DNA of 64,000 nucleotides from Aquarana catesbeiana (GCF_042186555.1 NC_133328.1:66530235-66594234); one strand, 5' to 3'. Shown: positions 23,868-35,430, counted from the first letter of the stretch. Translations and numbers: made by a program. The notes: generated by a model from the letters alone, not told the origin.

Positions 23868-24211
23868 AAGCTAGGTACACACTACATTCTTTTTTTTTTT
23901 TACGCAACCAGGTCAGAAGTAGCTGTACTAACCATGTGAGGTTAGTCCAGCGATCTCCCCCCGCTGAGCTGTTGCTGTCTGACAGGGGGATGGCCCCCCC
24001 TGCCAGAACATTCTGATCAGTGCTCTCTGCCATTGGCTGAGAGTGCTGAACTGGAGTCGGTCGGCTGCTGGTTTTCCAGCATCCACGTTCGACAGGAGCT
24101 GGCCGAACAACCAGCTTCTGTCGGACAGACTGACATGCACGAGCAGAATGTCGGCCGGTATTTTTTGTATCGGCAAATGTCTCCCGACATTCTGCCCGTG
24201 TGTACGGGGCT
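23868..24211. mobile_element. TACACAC-type MITE, 344 bp, TTA duplication
   Basis: Ends AAGCTAGGTACACAC and GTGTGTACGGGGCT, with TTA on both sides (23865-23867, 24212-24214). Confidence 0.78.
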
Positions 24212-24962
24212 TTAGAAAAGATGAACTTGAGTTCACTTAGAATACCCCAATCATGTACAGGGAAATGTAATTTTTTAATAATATATATAATTTTTTTGTA
24301 CTGTGCATGATGAGCCCTAAGTACTTCCAATCAGCATGTCCTTTAGGTGAAGTCTAAAAGTTCATAGGCGTAAAAAAAACCCTAATAATTATACTAATAC
24401 TACAGACAAAAAGCAGAAATTGTGTTCTTATGACCAACTCTGACCCCCTTCTTCTACTCCTTGACTGGCAAGGGTCTCCCTCAACACTCCTTAACTGGCA
24501 AGGGTCTTCTTGCCCAGGTCCAACCCAACATAGAAGACTGACAGCAGGAGAAGACCAAGTTGTCCACCGTGTCTGCCACCTATTTTTTTTAAACATTTTT
24601 GTATAAGAACAGATCTATGCTTATCCCATGTAAGTTTACTTACCATTTATTGATTCTCTACCTCTGCTGGAAAACTAAACTTTCAGTAAAATAGTCTTTT
24701 CTATTGATCATCTTTTACTATTGTTGCCAGTTCTGTCCTAATCCTTAGTTGGGGGCATACTAGTCTACAGCATCCTTTCTCAACCAGCGTTCTTTGAAAT
24801 CCTAGGGTTCCTCCAGAGGTTGCTAGGGGTTCCTTGAGCAAAGAACAATTTCTGCCCCTTAGATAAGTAACCACTGACACCAATTGATCTTTTTAGCTAT
24901 TATTATTATTATTATACAAGATTTATATAGCGCCAACAGTTTATACAGCGCTTTATCTGTAA

Positions 24963-25355
24963 GGCCTCTTTCACACGGATGATCCGTATGTCCGTTTTTC
25001 ATCCATCCGTTTTCGGATGAAAAACGGACATACAGTCATCCCTATGGAGCGTCGGATGTCAGCGGTGACATGTCCGCTGACATCCGACCCGCTCCGATCC
25101 GAAAAGTGTAACGGAGGAAAAACCTACTTTTTCCTCCGTTTTCGGATCGGATCGGATGACGACGGACACTACGGACCGTCATCATCCGATCCCCCCATAG
25201 GGGAGAGCGGCGCTCTGACAGGTCCGTCGCTGCACAGTGTGCAGCGATGCACCTGTCATCTTCCTGCTCAGCGGGGATCGGCGGAGCTATCCCCGCTGAG
25301 CAAGCGGATGTTCACGGGGCGGATCATGACTGATCTGCCCCGTGTGAAAGAGGCC
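24963..25355. mobile_element. TTTCACAC-type MITE, 393 bp, TAA duplication
   Basis: Ends GGCCTCTTTCACACGG and CCGTGTGAAAGAGGCC are perfect inverses, with exact TAA at 24960-24962 and 25356-25358. The whole unit is close to a palindrome. Confidence 0.92.
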
Positions 25356-25549
25356 TAAGGGGGATTCTTCCTAATGACCCCAAATATAAGGACCATTTTC
25401 CCCAGTGACCATAAAGTCAGCCATAGACAGTCTGAATCTCAGCCGGTGCAGCAGGTAACTAGATTCAAACCATGTATGGGCAAGCTGATTGTATCATCGC
25501 TCGACTTGGGTGCAAGCAGCTTTTTGCCAGCTGCTAACAATAATAAATA

Positions 25550-25726
25550 GGGGTTATTTACTAAAGCAGAAGAGAGCAATATCTGGTGAAACTCTGCATA
25601 GAAACCAATCAGCTTCCAGGTTTTATGGCTAAAACATTATTTAACAATGTGATATTAGAAGCTGATTGGCTACCATGCACAGCTGCACCAGATTCAGAGT
25701 GCTCCAGCTTTAGTAAATCAACCTCA
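25550..25726. mobile_element. Fold-back MITE, 177 bp
   Basis: GGGGTTATTTACTAAAGC at the left and GCTTTAGTAAATCAACC at the right. Same family as 9376-9552. Confidence 0.78.
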
Positions 25727-26293
25727 CTGTGATCTCCAGGCAGAGACGGCTCCCTGGGAGAACACAATGGCTCCATGGGAGGCATATCCTCATTACCACT
25801 GACTGTGTTGATGAGGGAATCAAGCAAGTTTCTTTATTGCAACCTGTGGTTGCAGGAAAGAAAATCATATTATCTATGTCCAGCTTTACACTAACGTAAC
25901 ATGAGCTGCAGATAGAGTCATCATTAGCCAGGGATTCCCCGAGACCGAAAAGTTATCTCCAGGGTTCCTCCATATTACAAGGTTGAGAACAGCTGCTCTA
26001 CAGTCCCACTTATGATAGTATTATCCCATATAAAAATAACTTCTATGACCATCACCAGTGGGACAATGTTGCTCTGGATATGCGTATGTTCCACATGCAC
26101 TAAATGGGGGCGCCAAGTCTGTCACAGCCCTTAATTTGCAGCAATTTTCCGAGAAGTTGCTAAGTTTGGAATAGTTCACCAATAAAATAAAGAAAAAGAA
26201 AACTGCGGTTCCTTTGTAAAAATCTGTTGTGCAGAATTGTTCTAATTTAGAAAGTAAGGATTGTAAGCTCTTCGTTCCAGGGCTGCATCTTAC

Positions 26294-26625
26294 CTGCGTA
26301 CTCCATCATTCCAGGCATGGCTGGGGCAGTGTGGGGGTCACTTGCTGCCCATGGGGAGAGCAGGATAGGCAGCGCAGGCGGCACCCATGTCCTGTGTTGT
26401 GTGCTGCTCCCAGTAGCTCAATGCTGGAAAGTCCAGACAGGAAGTTTTTCTCGAGAAGCAGGCAGGACTCTTCCAGGAAATGATGAGAATGTAGCAGCAG
26501 GAGCTACGATTAACCCCTCCAGTCCTAATGAAGCGGACAGAGACGAAGGCAGTGTGCTCATCCTACGAGACACAAAACAGGTCTGATCAGCAGCACTAGA
26601 CAGTCAGAAGTAAACCCCCCTCTTC
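26294..26625 (-). other. MAP3K8: Candidate untranslated first exon of MAP3K8
   Basis: On the minus strand this stretch ends in a consensus donor (GTACGCAG then GTAAGA, boundary 26294/26293). It starts about 30 bases after a TATA-like box, lies 13 kb upstream of the start-codon exon, and is unusually free of repeats. MAP3K8 genes normally have untranslated 5' exons (family knowledge), so this position fits. It contains several ATGs, which is a weakness. No transcript evidence is available; the call is inference. Confidence 0.35.
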
Positions 26626-26654
26626 TCATGACACAACCAGGGGGAGGGCCTTCC

Positions 26655-26666
26655 CAATCTATATAT
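26655..26666 (-). promoter_or_regulatory. TATA-like box, candidate MAP3K8 promoter
   Basis: Minus-strand GAATATATAGAT about 30 bases ahead of the candidate first exon. A near but imperfect kB-like site (GGGAAGGCCC) lies just downstream of it. Confidence 0.3.
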
Positions 26667-27003
26667 TCATACAGCCAGAGCTCATGATGAAAGGAAACTA
26701 GAGCCACAGCAAAGGGTATTTCTGTGATATTCATGTCTTGTGTATGACTAAAAGATTATATCATTTTATCACAGAAACGTAATCAGGGCTAAAGGTCAGC
26801 AGCGTTTATGTTACGATCAAAAAGCTAAAACAGGTTTAAACCAAAAATGTAATAGATTGCAGCTCACCAATTATTAGATGTGATGACTGCCTTTTTTTCT
26901 TCTTTTAGGCTTTTTTTCTCTCTGTTTTCACCTGGTGATCTGGCCAGTAACACACCTCCTGTATTAGAGTGCCTCTACTTTGGATAAGGGGCACAGGGGG
27001 CAG

Positions 27004-27148
27004 ATTTGGACAGCAGTCTCTGGGGAACAGTGGCCGCCGATCCATAAGGGGCACAGGGGTGCCCCCCAAAGTTTTATTTTTTTTTGGACAGCAGTCTCTG
27101 GGGAACAGTGGCCGCCGATCCATAAGGGGCACAGGGGTGCCCCCCAAA
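27004..27148. repeat. Direct duplication, about 78-bp unit, 2 copies
   Basis: GGACAGCAGTCTCTGGGGAA through GGGGCACAGGGGTGCCCCCC occurs twice head to tail, nearly identical, so the duplication is recent. Confidence 0.9.
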
Positions 27149-27288
27149 GATTTATTTTTAAATAAATTCTAATTTGACCAACATTTGTTCTATGTATGTG
27201 CAGCGCACTGTGCGGGGCGCCGGACTAATAGGTGTCTATTAGGTCCGTAATTTTTTAACAAGCACATGATTAGAGCCTGAGGTTCTAA

Positions 27289-27633
27289 GAGCCCTTTCAC
27301 ACTGGGGCGTTGCGGGCGTCGTTTTAGCGGTGCATTTTGGGCGCTAGCGGGGTGCTTTTAACCCCCGCTAGCGGCCGAAAAAAGGTTAAAAGCACCCGCA
27401 AAGCGCCGCTGCCCATTGATTTCAATCAGCAAGGGCGCTTTAGGAGCAGTGTATACACCACTCCTAAAGCTCCTCAAAGAAGTTGCTTGCAGGACTTTTT
27501 TTGACGTCCTGCCAGCGCATCGCCCCAGTGTGAAAGCACTCGGGCTTTCACATTGGAGTGACAGGAGAGTCGCTTTGCAGGCGCTATTTTTAGCACTATA
27601 GCGCCTGTAAAGCACCTCAGTGTGAAAGGGGTC
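27289..27633. mobile_element. TTTCACAC-type MITE, 345 bp, TAA duplication
   Basis: Ends GAGCCCTTTCACACTG and CAGTGTGAAAGGGGTC, exact TAA at 27286-27288 and 27634-27636. CG-rich interior with GCTAGCGGGG arms. Confidence 0.9.
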
Positions 27634-28214
27634 TAATTGGCTTGTTTTATGTTGTCCTCGGGGCGCAAAACTCTCCCACTTTGATTTTAGCAATTCAAAA
27701 TTCGCCAGCGCATCACTTCTGGTTTCCAGTGTTCTGTTAGAATAGCGAACCCCTCAGATTAGGTAATGGAAGCGATGTTCCATCAGCTGCGCATGCGTTC
27801 CACCGCTACCAGGTTTGCTAATCTGACAGAACACCTGCAATCAGAAGGCAGCGGACATCCTACTACACCCAGCTGCATCTTGAATTTCAGAGTAATTTTA
27901 GCAATAAAGTGAGCGTATATAAATAAATATAGTATATTGACATCTGTGATGTTGTTTGGATGAAAGCCTAAAGTTTTGACAGCCTAAAGGTTTAGCGCTA
28001 AGCAGTGCGGGATGTACCAACATGGCCTCCGCCACCTTCCTACTGTTGGCGTCCAGCTTCTTTCAAAATGTAACATCCAAACATTCTCACAGAAATATTC
28101 AGATATATCATAAAAATATACTATATTTATTCATATATGCTCAGTTTATTGCTAAAATTACCCTAAAATTCAAGACGTAGCTGGGTGTAGTAAGATGTCC
28201 ACTGCCTTCTGACT

Positions 28215-29194
28215 TAGGGTTGCCACCTTTTCTTCAAGCCAAACTCAAACACCTTAGTGGCACACGATTTTTTTGTAGTATACAGAACAATTGAAAAATG
28301 TAAAAATTTTATACAAATAGATTTAAAACCTGTATAAGCTTTTTAAAAATTGTGTTGCACCAAACGCATGGTACTTTATTACCACACGTTTTGCTGCAGG
28401 CGAATGAGCGCAAAAGTAAGGTGTGTGCCATCAGTGTGCTTCCTTACATCTGGTGTCCCCATCAGAGTGCATCCTTAATCTGGTGTCTCCATCAGAGTGC
28501 TTCCTTACATCTGGTGTCCCCATCAGCGTGCCTCCTTATATCTGGTGTCCCCATCAGAGTGCCTCCTTAATCTGGTGTCCCCATCAGAGTGCCTCCTTAC
28601 ATCTCGTGTCCCCATCAGAAAGCCTCCTTACATCTTGTGTCCCCATCAGAGTGCCTCCTTAATCTGGTGTCCCCAGCAGAGTGCCTCCCTAATCTGGTGT
28701 CCCCAGCAGAGTGCTTCCTTACATCTAGTGTCCCCATCAGAGTGCCTCCTTACATCTCCTGTCCCCATCAGAGTGCCTCCTTACATCTCGTGTCCCCATC
28801 AGCATGCCTCCTTACATCTAGTGTCCCCATCAGCGTGCCTCCTTAATCTGGTGTCACCAGCACTGTAAATACTTATATCAGGAGTCCCTCCACACATCAG
28901 AGTTGTCCCCCCTGTACTCACAGATCAAACTCTGTATAGATGGCAGCTCCTTTCTCTCTCCAGTCATATAAGTCACATGACAAGGGGAGAGAGGAAGAAG
29001 AGCAGACTGTCTTCATTTCTTAGCAGTCCCGTGCTGCAGTGTCGGCTCTCTATCACCACCTGCAGGCTGGAGGAAGTCTTAGGAAGCCACAGTCTGGTCT
29101 GAATAATGTGTTTGGTTTTCTGGCGGACTGAAAACCGGACACATGATTCAAAACCCGGACTGTCCGGGAGAATCCCGGACAGGTGGCAACCCTA
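28215..29194. mobile_element. hAT element, 980 bp, perfect ends
   Basis: TAGGGTTGCCACC at the left and GGTGGCAACCCTA at the right are perfect inverses. The 8-bp duplication TTCTGACT is exact (28207-28214, 29195-29202). No transposase; the centre is the minisatellite below. Confidence 0.92.
28430..28862. repeat. 29/31-bp minisatellite, about 14 copies
   Basis: Tandem units of CATCTGGTGTCCCCATCAGA plus GTGCCTCCTTA, with a two-base length variant. It makes long open frames of no biological meaning. Confidence 0.93.
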
Positions 29195-29488
29195 TTCTGA
29201 CTGCAGGTGCTCTGTCAGATTAACAAACCTGGTAGTGGTGGAATGCATGCGCAGGTTACGGAACGTCTCTTCTGTTACCTAACCTGACGGGTTTGCTATT
29301 CTGACAGAACACCGGGCAATCAGGAGGCTGAAGATTTGGAACACGGAAGCCGCTGGGTATCAGGGGAGCCGTGGCAGCCCAGGCTGGAGGCTCCGTTTGC
29401 AGGTAAGGACCAGGAGGGGTTTGTTTGAGGCCCCCCCCCCTAAGATTTTTATCACCGGCCGCCACTGCTGGGGGGAGGGGAATGTTTA

Positions 29489-29898
29489 GCCTGGTACACA
29501 CAGTGAGATTATCGGACGAATAATTGTCCCGTTTTTTTTTTTTGCGTGCTAGTCTCATATCAAATGTGAAGAGGTTACTCAACATACGAAAATTCTCGTA
29601 TGACAGAATAAAACTTCGGATGTGATGTAATTTGTTGAATTGTTTTGTAATACATTCTTTCGTTTCCAAACATGCGTAGTCTTGCTCTTGCGATTTTTTT
29701 TTTTCGGACGAAAGCTGTACTAATTAAATGAAAATCGGACATTGTGTTCACTTACGATAACAATTTTATAGCCAGCACCTTCAGGTTTGTCAAAGTCAAA
29801 ATCGGCTTTTGAAAGCTCTATGCTAACGATCATATAATCAGCTGATCGTTGGTCATACGAAATTTAACTTCTGATTTTCTTATCGTGTGTACTAACCT
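29489..29898. mobile_element. TACACAC-type MITE, 410 bp, TTA duplication
   Basis: Ends GCCTGGTACACAC and GTGTGTACTAACCT, TTA at 29486-29488 and 29899-29901. Confidence 0.78.
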
Positions 29899-29913
29899 TT
29901 AGATGTACTAGCT

Positions 29914-30071
29914 CAGGGATATCAATTAGCAGACCTCCAGCTGTTGCAGAACTACAAGTCCCATGAGGCATAGCAAGACTCTGACAGCCACAAGCATGAC
30001 ACCCAGAGGAAGAGGCATGCTGGGACTTGTAGTTTTGCAACAGCTGGAGGTCTGCTAATTGCATATCCCTG
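29914..30071. mobile_element. hAT-like MITE, 158 bp
   Basis: CAGGGATATCAATTAGCAGA pairs with TCTGCTAATTGCATATCCCTG. The internal ACTACAAGTCCCA arms belong to a MITE style common in fish and frogs. The 8-bp duplication is not clear. Confidence 0.8.
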
Positions 30072-30296
30072 TAAAAACTAGCTGATTTAGGTAGCCCATA
30101 AAAAAAAAAAAAATATGACCCAATTCCCTCATCCACACACTGGAGAAGGTGATTGGAGGAGATAATTCCCAATGAGATTGTGTTCTGGCAGAAGAGATTT
30201 CATCAATACACACTGATCAGTGCTGCCCACTATAGACTGTGGCGCGGTCGAGTGGCATTTATCTGACAGGCTTGTTGTATAGAAGTCGATCGGTAA

Positions 30297-30837
30297 GGCT
30301 CCTTTCACATGGGCAATCCAATCAGGTCTGCCTCTTAGTTTTTCAGACGGACCTGATAGGAACCTCCAGTCCCTTCTATGGAGTGGTGGATGTCAGCGGA
30401 CACGTCCGCTGACACTAGCTGACATCCGATCCGATTCTGTCCCACAAAAACAGACGGATGGTGGCATTATTCCCCATCCTTTCTGGCGGATCAGATGGAA
30501 ATGGACATGCGAGTCCGACTCCCATTCCATCTGATTGCCCCATAGACGAGAGTGGCAATGTGTCCGTGTCCGCTCTGCATAGCGGAGAGTGGCACTGTGT
30601 CCGTGTCCGCTCTGCATAGCGGAGAGTGGCACTGTGTCTGTGTCCGCTCTGCATAGTGGAGAGTGGCACTGTGTCCGTGTCCGCTCTGCATAGCGGAGAG
30701 TGGCACTGTGTCTGTGTCCGCTCTGCATAGCGGAGTTGACACAGACCTGTCATCCGTCTGCTCAGCGAGCATTAGCTGAGAGATCTCTCACTGAGCAAGC
30801 GGATTCCGCTTCACAGAGGTGCCGTGTGAAAGGGGCC
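30297..30837. mobile_element. TTTCACAC-type MITE, 541 bp, with internal 37-bp array
   Basis: Ends GGCTCCTTTCACA and TGTGAAAGGGGCC, exact TAA at 30294-30296 and 30838-30840. Five tandem 37-bp units (about 30548-30737, GAGAGTGGCACTGTGTCCGT...) have expanded inside. Confidence 0.88.
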
Positions 30838-31333
30838 TAAATTGACTTCTGTACACCCAGGGTGCTCATACATGGATTGAAATTCAGCTGGTCCCTGCTG
30901 AACCGGGCAAATTTCACTCCATGTGTGGCCGGCTTAAGATACACTAACAAATGGAAGCTGAACTCCAGATAATACATTCTAAGCAGTTACATCAACAGTT
31001 TTGTTCCTTTTGGGATAAGACCCAGATCACATATATGCGTTTTGAATGTATGACATGAACCTGCAGCCTTTTTAATGGAGCCGGTTCACATATGTGTTGG
31101 TCGGCCAAAGCACGTTTTTAAAAAGAGTCAGGTACGATTTTGAACACGGTTCAGGTAACTTCCATTTCATTACACTTTGACAATTCGCACCTGAACCGCT
31201 GAACAAAGTCACACCGGTCTAAAGGTTTCTATATAATTAAATAAAAGAAGATCATTGCAAATACCCCTGTCAGTGATAAATGGTTTGCCTCAATTCTCTA
31301 ACAGCTACATCTGCCGGACACCTTGTTCTGTTA
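30838..31333. other. Unassigned DNA
   Basis: 30840-30945 carries a fragment of the GGCCATACA-type repeat (ACTCCATGTGTGGCCGGCTTA). Nothing else identified. Confidence 0.45.
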
Positions 31334-31704
31334 AGCCTAGGATCACACTAGAATGCGGTGTGGGAAACCCGCAATCCGTGTGCATTTCCCACACCTCATT
31401 CAAATCGCACTGCCCTTGCGGTCTGCAGTGGGTGTAAGTGCGATCCTAATGACACCCCAAATGCATGTCCAAAATGCAGTGCATTTGCCTGCACCGAATT
31501 GCATGGTATTAAACGACCATGTGATCTGGTTGCAGTGCGGCTCCAAAGTTGGTGCATGCACGACTTTAGTGCGATGTGGTGTGATTTGAGGCCATTCAAA
31601 TGAATGAATGGGCTCAAATCATACCGCTTTGAATCACATGTGAATTGTGGAATGTGGTGTGGTTCCTGTGCGATGCGCATGCGGTTCATAGTGTGAACCA
31701 TGTG
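31334..31704. mobile_element. TCACAC-type MITE, 371 bp, TTA duplication
   Basis: Ends AGCCTAGGATCACAC and GTGTGAACCATGTG, TTA at 31331-31333 and 31705-31707. Confidence 0.7.
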
Positions 31705-31849
31705 TTAAAAAAACAACAGACTTACTGAAAGGCTCACCAAGTGAAAATAAAAGAAAGGAAGTCTAAAAGGAAAACAAATGCAGCTTTTACATATAAGTAT
31801 TGGTAAGCTGCAATTATGATAAATGTTTGCTGGGTTTGATACTGCTTTA

Positions 31850-33301
31850 CCCTAGGTTCACATCTATGCCGTTGCGGTTGATGTAGTTTTCAGGCGTGTT
31901 TTGTGTTTTTGAACATGCGTTTTTCATGTGTTTTGTGTTTTTTTTTTCTTTAACAAACTGCGTATAGCTGGTTGTTAAGAAGCAGGCCGGGAAGCCGGCC
32001 ACCACGTACTTAACAACAGATCAGTCATCAGCTGTTAGAGGGGTTTCCCGCTGACATGTGAATTTAAAAACATGAATTGCTGCTGCTGCAAAAAAAAAGT
32101 CATTGGGTCCCCCAATCCTTACCAGGCCCATGGTCTGGTATGGATTTTGCGGGGAACCCCGTGCCAACATTTGTTTAAAAAAAAAAGACATGGAATCCCC
32201 CCCAAAATCTATACCAGACCCTTATCCGAGCATGCAGCCCAGCAGGTCAGGTCAGTGAGCGCCCCCCCTCCTGAACCATACCAAGCCACATGCCCTCAAC
32301 TTGGGGGGTTGTTTTGGGGCAGGGGGGCTCTGTCCCCCTGTAGCACGTTAGCGGGAGACCTCGCCCCTTAGTTAATCAAGAACTGTGAAACAGTGGAGCT
32401 GGCAGAAGATGGGAGCCTACTGTCTACTGTCATCTTTTACACTACACCTTCTTTTTGTGAATGAGTAGGGGTATGTACCCCTACTCATTCACATTGGGGG
32501 GTGGCAGGATCTGGAGCCCCCTTGTTAAAGGGAACTTCCAGATTCCAAATAAGCCCCCCGACCACGGACCCCCACAACCACTGGCCAGGGTTGTAGGGAA
32601 GGGGCCCTTGTCCCATCAACATGGGAACAAGGTGCTTGGGGGGAGAAGACAGAACCCTCCTGCCCCAAAGCTCCCCCTGATTTTGAGGGCATGTGGTTTA
32701 GGGGGGGGGGCACTCGCTCGACCTTTCCCTTTCCTGGCCTGCCGGGCTGCATGTTCGGATAAGGGTATGGATTTTGGGGGGGACCCCCACGCCATTTTTT
32801 TCAACAATTGTGGCGTAGGGTTCCCACTAAAATACATACCAGACCCAAAGGTCCTGGTATGGATTGAGAGGGGACCCCACGCCATTTTTTATGCAGATTC
32901 TTTTTTGGCCGGCAATTTTTGTTTTTACATTCAGCTGTCAGCGGGGAACATCGTTGACAGCTAATGACTTATAGGTTGTTAAGGATGTGGTGGCCGGCTT
33001 CCCAGCCCACCCTTTACACCCAGCTATACACAGTTTGTTATGGAGGAAAAAAATGCAAAACGCATGTAAAAACGCATCAAAAACACAACACTTGCATTTT
33101 TACTGCAGGTCCATTGAAGTCTATTATGCGCAAAATGCAGTCTGATGCGGGAAAAAAAAGTCCCTAACCTTTTCCAAAAAAACACTGCCTGAAAAACGCA
33201 TGGATGTGAATGTTTACCATAGGAAACCATGTTAAATGGACTGTAGTGCTTTTCAGCAAAATGCATAACGCACTGAAAAACACACAGGTGTGAACTAAGG
33301 G
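31850..33301. mobile_element. Large TTCACA fold-back element, 1.45 kb, TTA duplication
   Basis: Ends CCCTAGGTTCACA and TGTGAACTAAGGG, TTA at 31847-31849 and 33302-33304. Inner arms also pair: GCGTATAGCTGG (31960) with CCAGCTATACACAG (33020), and AAGCCGGCCACCAC with GTGGTGGCCGGCTTC. The middle is made of C/G-rich blocks. No gene. Confidence 0.78.
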
Positions 33302-33803
33302 TTAAAGGGTATCCTTCCAAAACTGGTATTTCAATTTTGTGCAGTTTCTTCCAAGCTGATTTACATACTAGCTTCTTATGTCTGTCAGCAGCTCCCATCA
33401 CAAGATATCACCTACTGAAAATTCAGGTCTGGCTAGCTGCTTCCGCTTTGTGACAACTTTTGTAATGTTCTGCTTTGGGGGGGAGGGGTTGGAGATACAA
33501 CTTGAACAGGGAAACCCTTGAGTCTCCTTGAGCTGTACAATTGTTGGTGGTTAAGCTGGCCATACAAAAGAACTTTGTTTGAAATTTTTCATTTTAGAAA
33601 CATTCATTCGATGTTCCAATTGTTAATGGGGTCAAATCAACATTTGTTTTCAACCAGTCACAGGAAAATACAAAGAAGCAGGATGGAAATTTTTTTTGAA
33701 TTAATTCATTTTTAACAGTGTATGTGTTGTTTGTTCAGGAAAATTACATTTATTCCAAAATTGAATATTTACCACTTAAGGCTCGCTTACAGCTACATAT
33801 ATA

Positions 33804-33885
<82 letters not shown>

Positions 33886-34395
33886 GTATATACATGATCT
33901 GACTCTTCCAGGTAGGGGGCATGCATGTGCACCAGCAGCGGCTCGCTCCTGCTGTGATTACACACAGTGGGAGCCGATCAGCGGGTACCGCAGACTCGAT
34001 GTCCACCGGCACCCTCCGATAAAGGCATAATGAGCTAGTATGCACCGCATACTAGCTCATTATGAAATACTTACCTTAAAACAAGGTGTCGGCAGCTGTT
34101 CCCGGTCCACACCGAGGGAGCTGACATTTCCCCTCGGCGTGTCTTCTGGGTTCGCGGCTCCGGCGCTGTGAGTGGCTGGAGCCGCGATGTGGTCACTCCT
34201 GCGCATGCGCGACAGATTTCTTTCCGGCAAGGTCCGGCAGCGTCTGCCAGACCTTCAAAGCGCATGCGGCTGCATGCAAAGTGAATATTTCCTAAACCGT
34301 ACAGGTTTAGGAGATATTAATTTTACCTACAGGTAAGCCTTATTATAGGCTTACCTGTAGGTAAAAAAAGAGAAAAAAAAGGATATAAAACAGCT
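33302..34395. other. Unassigned DNA with (TA)n and hairpins
   Basis: (TA)n at 33807-33884. A 13-bp-arm hairpin at 34031-34059 (TGAGCTAGTATGC and inverse). A 17-bp-arm hairpin at about 34322-34363 (TTACCTACAGGTAAGCC and inverse). No gene. Confidence 0.6.
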
Positions 34396-34399
34396 TTAA

Positions 34400-34896
34400 A
34401 GGGGTTGTAAAGGTAATTTTTTTTTTTATTTAAAATAACAAACATATCATACTTACCTTCACTGTGCAGCTCGTTCTGCACAGAGTGGCCCCGAACCTGG
34501 TCTTCTGGGGTCCCTCGGCGGCTGTTTCAGCTCCTCCCCGCAAGCATTTACCACCTTAATGCGAGCTCCCTCGCATGGTGGTGAGTGCTTGCGGGCGCGC
34601 TCCCGTGATACAGCCGGCGGCTATAGCCGCTCGCTGTATCACTCGGCCCCGCCCCCCGGCGCGCCGCGTCATCGGATGTGATTGACAGCAGCGCGAGCCA
34701 ATGGCTGCGCTGCTTTCAATCCATCCACTGCAGCCAATCAGCGACCAGGCTGAGCTGCAATGAGGACGAGCAGCGAAGATTCGAGGCGTCAGGTAAGTAA
34801 AACGGGGGGGCTGGGGGCGGCGGTACTGTCAAAAGTTTTTTCACCTTAATGCATAGAATGCATTAAGGTGAAAAAATTTTTATCTTTACAACCCCT
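34400..34896. mobile_element. TTAA-flanked MITE, 497 bp
   Basis: AGGGGTTGTAAAGG and CCTTTACAACCCCT are perfect inverses, flanked by TTAA at 34396-34399 and 34897-34900. TTAA is the piggyBac-type target, so this is a candidate piggyBac-family MITE. Confidence 0.7.
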
Positions 34897-34900
34897 TTAA

Positions 34901-35430
34901 CCCTTTTATCGCCCCTGATGTTAACTCCTTCCCAGCCAGTGTCACTAGTACAGTGGCAGTGCATATTTTTAGCACTGATCACTGTATTGGTGTCACTGGC
35001 CCCCAAAAAAGTGTCAGTGTCAGAATGTCCACTGCAATATCGCAGTCCCACTATAAGTCGCCGATCGACGCCATTACCAGTAAAAAATAAATAAAAATAT
35101 CCCATAATTTGTAGACTCTATAACTTTTGCACAATCCCATCAATATACGCTTATTGGGATTTTTTTTTTCTTTTTTGCCAAAAATATATGTAGCAAAACA
35201 GATATTGGCCTCAATTTATAAAGAAATTCGTTTTTTTTTTTTTTTTAATTGGATATGTTTTATAGCAGAAATGTAAAAATATAGTTTTTTTTTTCAAAAT
35301 TGTCGGTCTTTTTTTGTTTATAGCGCAAAAAATAAAAAACGCAGTGGTGATCAAATACCACCAAAGGAAAGCTCTATTTGTGGGGGAAAAAAGGACATGA
35401 AAGTGGTTTTAAAAAAACAAAATTTTTCGG
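34901..35430. mobile_element. AACCACTT-family internal fragment
   Basis: Shares CTTCCCAGCCAGTGTCACTA, AGTCGCCGATC and CAAATACCACCAAAGGAAAG blocks with 17600-18400. Both ends are missing. Confidence 0.6.

Larger units (their letters stand above)
24771..25995. mobile_element. hAT element, 1.2 kb, carrying nested MITEs
   Basis: Ends CATCCTTTCTCAACC and, inverted, CAGCTGTTCTCAACC. The 8-bp flanks GTCTACAG (24763-24770) and CTCTACAG (25996-26003) match at seven positions. Both 24963-25355 and 25550-25726 are inserted in it, as is a TTATTA microsatellite. No transposase. Confidence 0.8.
27729..29312. mobile_element. Large fold-back element split by a hAT insertion
   Basis: The left arm (27729-27960) starts GTGTTCTGTTAGAATAGC. 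The right arm (28095-28206 plus 29203-29312) ends GCTATTCTGACAGAACAC. With the 28215-29194 insertion removed, the two arms pair along roughly 230 bp, through GCGCATGC, CTACCAGGTTTG, CCAGCTGCATCTTGAATTTC and TATAGTATATT. No coding sequence. Confidence 0.75.

Noticed and set aside
28352..28868. Overlapping frames of about 80-120 codons with repeated SASLIWCPHQ-like motifs
   Set aside because: Translation of the 29/31-bp minisatellite in several frames; not genes.
30393..30772. Three overlapping minus-strand frames with CRADTDT repeats
   Set aside because: Produced by the 37-bp tandem unit inside a MITE.
32461..32964. A 167-codon plus-strand frame in a G/C-rich stretch
   Set aside because: Lies inside a fold-back element, lacks any domain, and mirrors complementary frames on the other strand.
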